From Bog-950 sp044228435 (GTDB lineage Bacteria > Bacteroidota > Bacteroidia > Chitinophagales > LD1), in the NCBI GenBank assembly GCA_044228435.1, contig JBGAUW010000003.1:186001-250000 (forward strand): a stretch of 64,000 nucleotides of DNA. The letters run 5' to 3'. The position numbers and the translations under genes were made by a program. Positions within the stretch are counted from its first letter, which is position 1, and each line of letters opens with the position of its first letter. Under the pieces are notes generated by a model. It was given only the letters and a program-made list of their open reading frames with translations, searched no databases and was not told where the DNA came from. This document shows, piece by piece, positions 26,455-34,427 of the stretch.

Positions 26455-27742
26455 ATTAGCCGGCCTTTTTTTAGCAGTTGTGCTGTTGCTTACCGCATGG
26501 CCGGTAATGGCGCAAGATAGCCTTAGTGTAGAGCAGGCCATTGAAATTGCACTAAAGAATAACTTCGATATTCTACTGGCCAACAACGATGCTGAAATAG
26601 CTGCGCGCAACAACACCATCGGTAACGCCGGTATGCTACCGCGTATAAATGGAACAGTAGCTGATAACTACACACTCAATAACCTGAACCAGCAATTTAC
26701 TAACGGTACTGAAGTAGTACGTAACGGAGTAACCGGTAACGCCATTTCGGCCGGCGTTGCACTTAACTGGACTTTATTTGACGGTCTTAGAATGTTTGCC
26801 ACTAAAGGCAAACTAAAACGCCTGGCCGAAATTGGACAACTGCAATTTAAAGATGAAGTGCAAACCGCTGTAGCCAACGTAGTAAACACCTATTATGATG
26901 TGGTGCGCTCGCAGCAGCAGTTAAGGGCTCTCGATTCAGCTATAAGTATATCGCAGGAACGGGTTAAACTGGCCGATGTAAAGTTTCAGATAGGCAGCGC
27001 CAGCAAGGTAGATTTGCTACAGGCCAAAGTAGACTTGAACGAGCAAAAAAGCAACCTGATTACACAACGTAAAATAGTTGAACAACGCAAAGCAGATTTA
27101 AATAATCTGCTGGCACGAAATGTTGAAATGGATTTTTCGGTTGCCGACACGATACCTTTTACCGAACCCAAACTGAGCAGCGATTTAGAGAAGAACTTTC
27201 AGCTGCAGGCTGCGGTTAAGAATGTAGAGGTGGCCAAGTTTGAAAAGAAAGAAGCCTTCTCGCAGTTTTTGCCTAACCTGGTGGGCAATGTGGGCTACGG
27301 CTTTAATCGCTCTAACAGCACCGCAGGCTTTACGCTGTTTAACCAAACATATGGTTTAAATGCAGGCTTCTCGCTAAATATACCCTTGTTTAATGGGCTG
27401 AATACCATACGCCAAAACAAAATTGCTGCTATTCAAATTCAGTCTTCGCAGTTCAGGCTGGAGCAGGTGAGGTTTCAAACAAAGTTAGTTTACTACCGCG
27501 CCCTTAAAGATTTTACCAATGCCAAAGAGCAGCTAAAGCTGGAAGAGGAAAACATACAGTTGGCCGATGAAAACCAAAAAATCGCATTAGAGCGTTTCCG
27601 GTTAGCACAATCTACCGCTATTGAACTGCGCGAAGCACAGATTAGTTATGTAAATGCCCTAACCCGTTTGGCCAATACCCGGTATAATACCAAAGTAGCC
27701 GAAACAGAGCTGCTGAGGGTTCAGGGAGAGTTGGTGAAGTAA
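26441..27742 (+). CDS. TolC-family outer membrane efflux channel
   Basis: A 433-residue outer-membrane factor of the tripartite RND pump. The signal peptide MLRNKLAGLFLAVVLLLTAW continues PVMAQ. It has two OEP repeats: the first begins LSVEQAIEIALKNNFDILLA and covers about 30-230; the second runs from about 245 to the end with SDLEKNFQLQAAVKNVEVAK and FSQFLPNLVGNVGYGF. The long helices of the periplasmic tunnel are seen in DEVQTAVANVVNTYYDVVRS and FKIGS-like repeats (FQIGSASKVDLLQAKVDLNE; FRLAQSTAIELREAQISYVN). It completes the operon 22293-27742. No regulator is adjacent, so local control cannot be read off. Confidence 0.96.
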   Translation: MLRNKLAGLFLAVVLLLTAWPVMAQDSLSVEQAIEIALKNNFDILLANNDAEIAARNNTIGNAGMLPRINGTVADNYTLNNLNQQFTNGTEVVRNGVTGNAISAGVALNWTLFDGLRMFATKGKLKRLAEIGQLQFKDEVQTAVANVVNTYYDVVRSQQQLRALDSAISISQERVKLADVKFQIGSASKVDLLQAKVDLNEQKSNLITQRKIVEQRKADLNNLLARNVEMDFSVADTIPFTEPKLSSDLEKNFQLQAAVKNVEVAKFEKKEAFSQFLPNLVGNVGYGFNRSNSTAGFTLFNQTYGLNAGFSLNIPLFNGLNTIRQNKIAAIQIQSSQFRLEQVRFQTKLVYYRALKDFTNAKEQLKLEEENIQLADENQKIALERFRLAQSTAIELREAQISYVNALTRLANTRYNTKVAETELLRVQGELVK

Positions 27743-27874
27743 TTTACTCAGTTCAATCCGATGACGTACATCAATCCCAAAAAAATGTGCATCGTTAAAC
27801 TTTAGCGCTTAAAACAAATCATACAGCAGTTTACCTATTATTACACCGTGCAATTTTTGATGGTCCAAAGCCGT

Positions 27875-29134
27875 ATGTTTAAGTTTATTTCCGCACTTGC
27901 ATTTTTACAAATGCTGAGCGGTTTAGCTATGGGCCAAACTGTAGAACCCGAAGAACCGGTTACCATACCCACCAGTGCGCCATCGCCCACCCCCAATGCC
28001 GATACCACCAACTTATGGAACAGCATGGACGTGTTTGATGTGGTTAAAATGGTTTTTAAACGAAAAAACGGCAAACAAAAACCTAAAAAGAAACCTAATC
28101 TTAACGGCCCTTTCATTACCACTATTCCTTACCCCGGTTATTCTATAGCTACAGGTGTAGAGGCTGTGGTGCCCATAAACATCGCCTTTTACACGAATAA
28201 AAAAGAGAAAGGCAATCTGTCGTTTTTCAATAACAACTTCCAGTATACCCAATACCGCCAAATACTTGCGTTGTCGCTTTCGCACCTTTACTTTGGGCAC
28301 GATAAATGGCAGTTTATTGGCGATTGGCGCTTTTATAATTTCCCTACCAATACTTATGGACTGGGTGGCTTTACTACTTTACAAAATGTAGATAAGATAG
28401 ATTACTTCCACCTTCGGGTATATGAAATTGCTACGCGCGAGTTGGCTAAAAACTTTTCTATAGGCCTGGGCTACCACATGGATTACCGCTGGAAAATTCG
28501 CGACATAAGTGCCGAGAATGGTGCGCAAACCGATTTTCAGCGATACGGCTTCAGCACTAAAAGCGTTTCGTCGGCTCTATCTTTAAGCCTTATTTACGAT
28601 TCGCGCGATAACCCTAACAACACAGTAAAAGGCATTTATTTCGATGCCCAGTTTCGCAGTACCCTCAAAGGGTTGGGCAGCAACGGAAATTATAATTCGT
28701 TAATAGTGGATATGCGAAAATATTTCCCCCTATCGAAAAAGTGGCACCTGGAACTGAGCGCCTGGGCCTATATATGGCTTACATTAAACGGCAAACCTCC
28801 GTTTTTAGATTTACCAAGTATAGGATGGGATAGCTATAATAACAGTGGTAGAGGCTATGCCATGGGCCGGTTTAGAGGTAGCCATTTGCTGTACTTTGAA
28901 ACTGAGTTCCGTTTTAATATTATGCGCAATGGATTACTGGGCGGGGTGGCCTTTTTAAACGTACAAACTGTTTCGCAATGGCCATCTAATAACTTTAGTA
29001 CCGCACACCCCGGTGGTGGCATAGGGCTGCGTATAAAAATGAATAAGCGCACCAACACCAACTCTGCAGTTGATTATGGCTTTGGCTCGGGCGGCTCACG
29101 CGGCTTTGCTTTTAACTTTAACGAAGTGTTTTAG
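27875..29134 (+). CDS. BamA/TamA-family outer membrane beta-barrel protein (surface-antigen domain)
   Basis: A 419-residue exported barrel. I start it at 27875 (MFKFISALAFLQMLSGLAMG), which gives a normal signal peptide ending GQ. A GTG nine codons upstream is less likely. There are no POTRA repeats; instead the mature N-terminus is a short Pro/Thr-rich linker (about 22-50). The barrel has the family signatures YDSRDNPNNTVKGIYFD, NYNSLIVDMRKYFPL, YAMGRFRGSHLLYFETEFRF and the end GFAFNFNEVF with terminal Phe. In Bacteroidota such POTRA-less Omp85-like proteins are common and mostly uncharacterised. It may act as a two-partner or lipid-exporting channel. It follows the RND operon by 132 bases and may be separate. 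Confidence 0.88.
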   Translation: MFKFISALAFLQMLSGLAMGQTVEPEEPVTIPTSAPSPTPNADTTNLWNSMDVFDVVKMVFKRKNGKQKPKKKPNLNGPFITTIPYPGYSIATGVEAVVPINIAFYTNKKEKGNLSFFNNNFQYTQYRQILALSLSHLYFGHDKWQFIGDWRFYNFPTNTYGLGGFTTLQNVDKIDYFHLRVYEIATRELAKNFSIGLGYHMDYRWKIRDISAENGAQTDFQRYGFSTKSVSSALSLSLIYDSRDNPNNTVKGIYFDAQFRSTLKGLGSNGNYNSLIVDMRKYFPLSKKWHLELSAWAYIWLTLNGKPPFLDLPSIGWDSYNNSGRGYAMGRFRGSHLLYFETEFRFNIMRNGLLGGVAFLNVQTVSQWPSNNFSTAHPGGGIGLRIKMNKRTNTNSAVDYGFGSGGSRGFAFNFNEVF

Positions 29135-29144
29135 TTTTTGCCCC

Positions 29145-29177
29145 CCGCAGATGTCTCGCGTTTCGCGGACTCTGCGG
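29145..29177. repeat. Hairpin repeat after the BamA-like gene
   Basis: A long interrupted palindrome: ccgcaga (29145-29151) pairs with tctgcgg (29171-29177), then gtc pairs with gac and cgcg with cgcg around a ttt loop, with single T bulges between the stem parts. It starts 10 bases after the stop codon, has no T-tract after it, and resembles interspersed ccgcaga...tctgcgg elements. It is more likely a REP-like element than a terminator. Confidence 0.6.
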
Positions 29178-29212
29178 TATAGTTAGCGTTAAACTCTCCG
29201 GAAGCACTCAAT

Positions 29213-30169
29213 TCAGGATTGATAAAAAGCCTTTCTCACTTCTTCCACTATGCTATCTACACTATCCCTGGCTTCGGGTAATTTACTGGTAAGTACCATA
29301 GTAAAATCATGTATCATATTATCATAGTGCTTATGCACTACCGGCACATTGGCTTGCTTTAGTTTTTCGGCATATAATTTCCCTTCATCGCAAAGCGGGT
29401 CGTAGCCGGCGGTTATTACCAATGCCGGTGCCAGATTTTTTAAGTCTGCTTTTAAAGGCGACAGATATGGGTTATCCCAATCCTTTTTATCGGGCACATA
29501 AGCATCTCTAAAACTTTGCATCAGCTCTTTGGTTAGCATATACCCGCTGGCATATTTATCAATAGATGGGAAATTCATGTGTACATCTACCGTTGGGTAT
29601 AGTAGCGTTTGGTGTTTTAGCAACGGGCCTCCTTTATCGCGCGCCATTAAGGCTACTACAGCCGAAAGATTTCCGCCGGCACTTTCTCCACCTGCAGCCA
29701 GTTTAGTTTTATCGCCACCTATGCTTTCAGCATTCTGGTAAATCCATTGCAGGGCTTCGTAACAATCATTTGGCGCCGCTGGAAAAGTATGCTCAGGTGC
29801 CATACGATACTCAACCGAAACTACCACACAGTTTACCCGCGTAGCAATGGTTTTGCAAAAATTATTCCGCGTATCGTAACCGCCATGGCAAAAACCGCCG
29901 CCATGCAAATAAATCCATACCGGCAGTTTGTGTTCTGTCTTTATTGGATTAAAAACTTTCAGTTTTATAGCATGACCTTCGGCAGCAGTAAAGCTGGTGT
30001 CGCGAACCGAATAAAAGTTTGGAAACTTATACCCGCCATACCAGTTCATAAACTTCATAAACAGGTTAGTAACCCAACGGGTTTCGTTCAATGGTTTATT
30101 GGTATTTACTCCACCAAGGTTTACGAAGAATAATAAGCGCTTTAGGCGGGTTGGTAGTGGTGGCTGCAT
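29213..30169 (-). CDS. Alpha/beta hydrolase of the hormone-sensitive-lipase (esterase) family
   Basis: A 318-residue cytoplasmic carboxylesterase. The oxyanion-hole motif is YLHGGGFCHGGYD (about residues 87-99), the nucleophile Ser lies in GGESAGGNLSAV, the catalytic Asp in GYDPLCDEG and the His in KHYDNMIHDF near the C-terminus. These are the full HSL-type (family IV) set. The length is normal. It probably hydrolyses short- to medium-chain acyl esters. It is followed, 18 bases upstream in transcript order, by the MBL-fold hydrolase gene 30188-31186, so the two are likely co-transcribed, with the MBL gene first. No signal peptide is visible; the N-terminal MQPPLPTRLKRLLFF is cationic. Confidence 0.93.
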   Translation of the reverse strand: MQPPLPTRLKRLLFFVNLGGVNTNKPLNETRWVTNLFMKFMNWYGGYKFPNFYSVRDTSFTAAEGHAIKLKVFNPIKTEHKLPVWIYLHGGGFCHGGYDTRNNFCKTIATRVNCVVVSVEYRMAPEHTFPAAPNDCYEALQWIYQNAESIGGDKTKLAAGGESAGGNLSAVVALMARDKGGPLLKHQTLLYPTVDVHMNFPSIDKYASGYMLTKELMQSFRDAYVPDKKDWDNPYLSPLKADLKNLAPALVITAGYDPLCDEGKLYAEKLKQANVPVVHKHYDNMIHDFTMVLTSKLPEARDSVDSIVEEVRKAFYQS

Positions 30170-30187
30170 GGTTTGAAGATAGAAAAA

Positions 30188-31186
30188 TCAAATCTTAAAC
30201 AACTCCCCCACATCCAACAACTTCAAATCTCCTTTTATCTTCTTCTTCGCCTCTAACTCTTTTAAGGTTCTGTAGGGCTCGCCCAGTGGTTCATCGGCCA
30301 AATCGAAAGTTCCGTAATGCATCGGTATAAAAGTTTTTGCTTTCAGGTCGTGGAAAATCTGCACGGCCTCTTCGGGGTTGGTATGCACATCTTTCATCAT
30401 TAAAGGCGGATGGTAAGCGCCTACACCAATCATAGCAATATCAATGTTCGGAAACAACTCAGCAATTTGTTTAGGGTAGCCGCAATAACCCGAATCGCCG
30501 TTAAAGAAAATATTAAGCCCATCGGCCTCTATCATAAAACTGCCATACAGAGTTTTATTAATGTCCGTCATAAACCGGTTGCTCCAATGCTGGGTAGGCA
30601 AAAAGGTAATTCTAAGATTATGCACCGGTAAATCATATTGCTGGTACCAACCCGCCTCCTGAAATTTAAGCCCGCTCACCCAATCTGCCACCAGTTTGCC
30701 TGTGTTAAGCGAGGTAAGCAGAGTAGCGTTGGGATTAAGCGCAAAAACTGTTTTTAGCGACGATTTATCACAGTGGTCGCGATGCGCATGCGAAAGCAAC
30801 ACATAATCTATATTAGTAAAATCTTCAGGCGCACAGGGCAAATCAGAAAAGCGGGGCACAATACCCGATATCCGGCCAAATACAGGGTCAATTAAAAACC
30901 GCTTTCCGTTTAGCTGCATAAAAAAACTGGCGTGACCCAACCACACAATACAGCTACCCTTCTGTTTTAAAAAATCGTTACCCTTTTGCACTTTCAGCCG
31001 CCAGGTATCGTTCTTTTTTGCTTCGGCTTTTTCGTTCTTCATTGCTTTCCATTGCAATACTTTCATAAACGAACCGCTGAAACGCTTGTTAGGGTCTATA
31101 AACTTGCCTTTTATTACCGGGTTGCCTTTATAACCCTTTAATATGGTTTTAAGTTTTGCATTATTACTGTATGTTATTTCTGCCAT
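30188..31186 (-). CDS. MBL-fold metal-dependent hydrolase (UlaG/NAPE-PLD-like)
   Basis: A 332-residue metallo-beta-lactamase-fold protein. The metal motif is LSHAHRDHCDKSSL (H-x-H-x-D-H), with further ligands in PTQHWSNRF, FNGDSGYCGY and IPMHYGTFDLADEP. The order and spacing resemble the L-ascorbate-6-phosphate lactonase (UlaG) and NAPE-PLD branch, which cleaves lactones or N-acyl phospholipids. The N-terminal 80 residues (NKRFSGSFMKVLQWKAMKNE) are like those of NAPE-PLD-type bacterial proteins. It is probably co-transcribed with the esterase at 29213 (18 bases between), which would fit a lipid- or ester-processing pair. The substrate is unknown. Confidence 0.92.
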   Translation of the reverse strand: MAEITYSNNAKLKTILKGYKGNPVIKGKFIDPNKRFSGSFMKVLQWKAMKNEKAEAKKNDTWRLKVQKGNDFLKQKGSCIVWLGHASFFMQLNGKRFLIDPVFGRISGIVPRFSDLPCAPEDFTNIDYVLLSHAHRDHCDKSSLKTVFALNPNATLLTSLNTGKLVADWVSGLKFQEAGWYQQYDLPVHNLRITFLPTQHWSNRFMTDINKTLYGSFMIEADGLNIFFNGDSGYCGYPKQIAELFPNIDIAMIGVGAYHPPLMMKDVHTNPEEAVQIFHDLKAKTFIPMHYGTFDLADEPLGEPYRTLKELEAKKKIKGDLKLLDVGELFKI

Positions 31187-31226
31187 GCTTAGTATTACGT
31201 TTTAAACGATTGAATATTTTTACAAC

Positions 31227-32363
31227 ATGCCCCGCCAATTAATTACCATCCTGCTAACCTTACTGGTTTTGCCCGCTTTTGCTCAAACTGTAAAATACGA
31301 CGACTGGCAAAACCTGACCACCTCGGGCAAACTGCCGGCGCAATGCAAAATACAGCACAGCAATAATAACCTCGATCTGGTTAAGTATCACAATACTTTT
31401 TACCTGGCCTTTCGCACGGCCCCTAATCACTTTGCTTCTAAAAAGGCAGTATTATACGTAGTAAGCTCTACCGATTTAGAAAACTGGACCTACGAAACAG
31501 AATTTGCACTGGGCTACGATTTACGCGAACCGCGCTTTGCTGTTTACCACGATACGCTGAACCTGTATTTCTTTCAGGGGGGTAAACGCACCTTTCGTTT
31601 TGAACCCGAATTTATTTTTCTTACCCGAACAACCGGAAACAAAAAATGGACTTCGCATCAATCGGTTAACCTGGATGGCTTTGTGCCCTGGCGTTTACGC
31701 GAACGCAGCGACACCCTATACCTTTCGGCTTACTACGGCAAAGAACTTTACAAAGGCAACCACCACAGTAATTTGCGCCTGATGTATAGCACCGATGCCT
31801 TACATTGGAACAATATATCTACCGAACCACAGGTGGATATACTAAATGCCGAAGAGGGGGAATTTATTTTTGATAAAAAGGGCAACCTGTTTTCTACTGT
31901 GCGACTGGAAGGCACCGGTGCACTGGTTTGCAGGGCCGATAAAAACAATTTAGCCACCTGGCAGAAAAAGCGCACCAAAACCAAATACGACAGCGCGCTT
32001 TTATTTGATTACAAAAATGAGGTGTACCTGGTAAGCCGCCGCAATATAGATGGTGATATGGATAAGGTAAAAAATCGTAAAAATGATAAGCAGGGCCGTG
32101 TAAGAAACCTTATTCGTTACTCTATCACCCGTAAGGTTACATCGCTGTTTAAGTTTAATAAAGATAGCCTGAGCCTTTCGCTGGTTACCGATTTCCCCAG
32201 CACTGGGGATAATGCTTATGCAGGCATTGCGCAAATGGATGATAACACCTTTGTGCTGATGAACTATAGCAGCGATATAACCCGCCGCAAGAAAAACTGG
32301 ATTAGAGGGCAATTAGGCAAGACGTATATCTATTGGACGAAGTTGAAATTTAACCAAGACTAA
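31227..32363 (+). CDS. Secreted beta-propeller-like protein, function unknown
   Basis: A 378-residue exported protein. The signal peptide is MPRQLITILLTLLVLPAFAQ. The mature part is beta-rich, with repeats that look like propeller blades of the sialidase or GH43 kind: KAVLYVVSSTDLENWTYETE, LRLMYSTDALHWNNIST, LFSTVRLEGTGALVCRADKN. The S-T-D-x-x-x-W motif recurs, as in Asp-box-like or GH43-like folds. No catalytic residues are certain. It overlaps the convergent gene at 32360 by 4 bases at their ends. It could bind or cleave glycans, but I do not claim an activity. The end, TYIYWTKLKFNQD, is unremarkable, and there is no sorting domain. Confidence 0.72.
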   Translation: MPRQLITILLTLLVLPAFAQTVKYDDWQNLTTSGKLPAQCKIQHSNNNLDLVKYHNTFYLAFRTAPNHFASKKAVLYVVSSTDLENWTYETEFALGYDLREPRFAVYHDTLNLYFFQGGKRTFRFEPEFIFLTRTTGNKKWTSHQSVNLDGFVPWRLRERSDTLYLSAYYGKELYKGNHHSNLRLMYSTDALHWNNISTEPQVDILNAEEGEFIFDKKGNLFSTVRLEGTGALVCRADKNNLATWQKKRTKTKYDSALLFDYKNEVYLVSRRNIDGDMDKVKNRKNDKQGRVRNLIRYSITRKVTSLFKFNKDSLSLSLVTDFPSTGDNAYAGIAQMDDNTFVLMNYSSDITRRKKNWIRGQLGKTYIYWTKLKFNQD

Positions 32364-33613
32364 AACTCCATCTCAGCCTTCTTTTTTATTGCGCGCTCTT
32401 TATACGAGCCGCCGCCATTAGCCAGGTCGTCTAACAATTTCTTAGCTTCATCTTTCTTCCCCTTCTTTAATAATATATTGGCCTTATACCATTTACTGCC
32501 TTCGCTAAACTTGGTGCCCTCTTTAAGCAGCTTATCAAAGTTCTTTTCGCTGCGTTTGGTATTGCCATTTATATAATCGCTAATGCCTCCAAAATACAAG
32601 GCATCGGCATTGTTAGGTTGTTGTTTCAATATCTCGCTAAATTGCTCGCCCGATTTTTTGTAATCGCCCATGTTAAAACTCTTGGTAGCATCGTCAATCG
32701 TAATTACTACCACTTTTTCAGCAGGTACTTTTTCTTCAATGGCCCCATGCTGCTCAATGTTGTATGTATTACCCTGCTGCGATATAGTATAACCCGAAGG
32801 GTTGCCATCGTTGTAAGGCAAAATTTTAGGATCTTTTTTAGCGGCCTTATTTTTTTCAGCGCGTTTTAACTCTGCAGCAGATAGGCTATCGGCATACACT
32901 CTTCCACCACCTGCACCACTAGCTTTAGCAGCAGATTTACTCATTATAACTTCCTCATTTGCTACTCCGCTATTCACGGCAGTCGCAGCCGCGCCACGAG
33001 GTGCTACCACAGGTGCACTTGCGGGTGCCGCAGCAGCCACCCGGTCATCTCTATCCGCTTCTGCCTTTCTTCTCTGCTCATCGGCCAATTGTGCAGGTGC
33101 TTTCGTTTCTAAGGCCGGCGGTTGCACTGCAGTGGTGGTTGCTGCCGTATTGCCAGTTTCATTGGTAACAAGTGTGCTATCAGTAACTACCGGTTCCGTA
33201 GCGGTTGCAGGTGCTTGTTCCTGCTTTTGTTCCAGCAGGTTTACACTCTCCTCTTTAGCCGCTTGGTTCATCGCAATTTCGTGGCCCGGCTTTGCTATAT
33301 AGTTAACCATTACAAAGCCTATACCTATCAGTAAGCCAAACACCACAGCCGCCCACGCATAGGCTGTCCAGTGCATTTTTATGCCCTTCGCTTCGCGTAT
33401 TCCCGCTTTTTCGCGCACCTTCTTATTAATATTCAATACTGCCGTGGCCGTGCTGGCTTTACCGGCTTGCTGCAATCCTTCCAGGGCATCTTGCGCAAAT
33501 GGGTCAGCCTGCAATAGCTTTTCCATCTCCTGCTTTTGTTCGGCAGTAAGTTCGTTGTTGGCATAAGCCAGCAACGCCTCTTCAAGTATTATCCCATTCT
33601 CAGATAACTTCAT
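32360..33613 (-). CDS. Membrane anti-sigma-like protein with C-terminal TPR
   Basis: A 417-residue protein. The N-terminal 50 residues (EEALLAYANNELTAEQKQEM; EKLLQADPFAQDALEGLQ) are like the sigma-binding zinc-finger-type helices of anti-sigma factors, without clear metal ligands. A single membrane segment lies at about 83-107 (HWTAYAWAAVVFGLLIGIGF). The periplasmic part has an Ala/Thr/Pro-rich linker (about 120-230) and a TPR region at about 310-400 (SFNMGDYKKSGEQFSEILKQ; ADALYFGGISDYINGNTKRS). The gene start overlaps the ECF sigma gene end by 14 bases, which strongly suggests the usual sigma/anti-sigma operon with translational coupling. The TPR would be the sensing or partner-binding part. 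Confidence 0.87.
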   Translation of the reverse strand: MKLSENGIILEEALLAYANNELTAEQKQEMEKLLQADPFAQDALEGLQQAGKASTATAVLNINKKVREKAGIREAKGIKMHWTAYAWAAVVFGLLIGIGFVMVNYIAKPGHEIAMNQAAKEESVNLLEQKQEQAPATATEPVVTDSTLVTNETGNTAATTTAVQPPALETKAPAQLADEQRRKAEADRDDRVAAAAPASAPVVAPRGAAATAVNSGVANEEVIMSKSAAKASGAGGGRVYADSLSAAELKRAEKNKAAKKDPKILPYNDGNPSGYTISQQGNTYNIEQHGAIEEKVPAEKVVVITIDDATKSFNMGDYKKSGEQFSEILKQQPNNADALYFGGISDYINGNTKRSEKNFDKLLKEGTKFSEGSKWYKANILLKKGKKDEAKKLLDDLANGGGSYKERAIKKKAEMEF

Positions 33614-34292
33614 TTTTTCCGTCCCTGTGCGACTCGTTGTTTTTAGCCGTTATAAAATTCTTCAAATTCCTTTTCCCGTTCTGTATGTAGCTTTTTACCT
33701 CGTTTAAACTAAACCCCGTTAGGCTCGCAATTTCAGTATAGCTGCATTCTTTCAAATAAAAAAGCTCAATACACGTTCTCTGTTCATCTTTCAATTCGTC
33801 AATACCTTCTTTAAGGTGTTGAAGCACGAATGTTTTGTCCTCTGCTTCCTTCTTCTTCTCTTCCTCTGTTAGATGATCGGCCTGCTCATTTTCCATAACG
33901 CTGCCCAGCTCAAACTTCAGTTTTGCATTTTTTTTACCAATTGTTGTCTCTTTTCTAAAAAGCATCATACAATGGTTTTTAACAACCATGTGCAGCCAGG
34001 GCTTAAATGCCGTTACGTGGTGCTTTTTTAAATCTTGTATCAGCTTTTCAAAAACCTGCATAGTTAGGTCTTCGGCCTCTGCTTCATTTTTCAGGTATTT
34101 CATGCAAACACCAAACACAAGGTGGGTATACCGTTGGTACAATTCTCCTATATAAACGGTCTCGTGCGAGTTGCGGTAACGATGAACTAATTCCTCGTCG
34201 GTTAAATCTTTATGTGATTCGTTTTTCAGCAGCAGGTGTTTTGCTTTACTAAGGTAATAATAACCGGTGGAATAATAGCATGTTTTTAACAA
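33600..34292 (-). CDS. ECF-type RNA polymerase sigma factor
   Basis: A sigma-70-family ECF factor of up to 230 residues. Region 2 is seen in LVHRYRNSHETVYIGELYQR and LVFGVCMKYLKNEAEAEDLT, and region 4 in LKDEQRTCIELFYLKECSYT and EIASLTGFSLNEVKSYIQNG, a helix-turn-helix that reads the -35 element. The start is uncertain. No in-frame ATG exists before region 2; the best long start is the TTG at 34292, and a later CTG in the CTG-CTG-CTG run before KNESHKDLTDEE is also possible. Its end overlaps the anti-sigma-like gene start by 14 bases. It probably controls a cell-envelope response, as most Bacteroidota ECF pairs do. The regulon is not visible here. Confidence 0.9.
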   Translation of the reverse strand: MLKTCYYSTGYYYLSKAKHLLLKNESHKDLTDEELVHRYRNSHETVYIGELYQRYTHLVFGVCMKYLKNEAEAEDLTMQVFEKLIQDLKKHHVTAFKPWLHMVVKNHCMMLFRKETTIGKKNAKLKFELGSVMENEQADHLTEEEKKKEAEDKTFVLQHLKEGIDELKDEQRTCIELFYLKECSYTEIASLTGFSLNEVKSYIQNGKRNLKNFITAKNNESHRDGKNEVI

Positions 34293-34427
34293 GCCTAAAC
34301 AGGTAGTATAACAAATAGGGCAGGTCTGTTTTTATGCTTTAAAACACATTAAATAGGACTCCTATCTGCTTTTCGCTTTAAAACTTAGCTCTATCTTAGC
34401 CGCCTATTTTAGGATAAAAACCTAACC

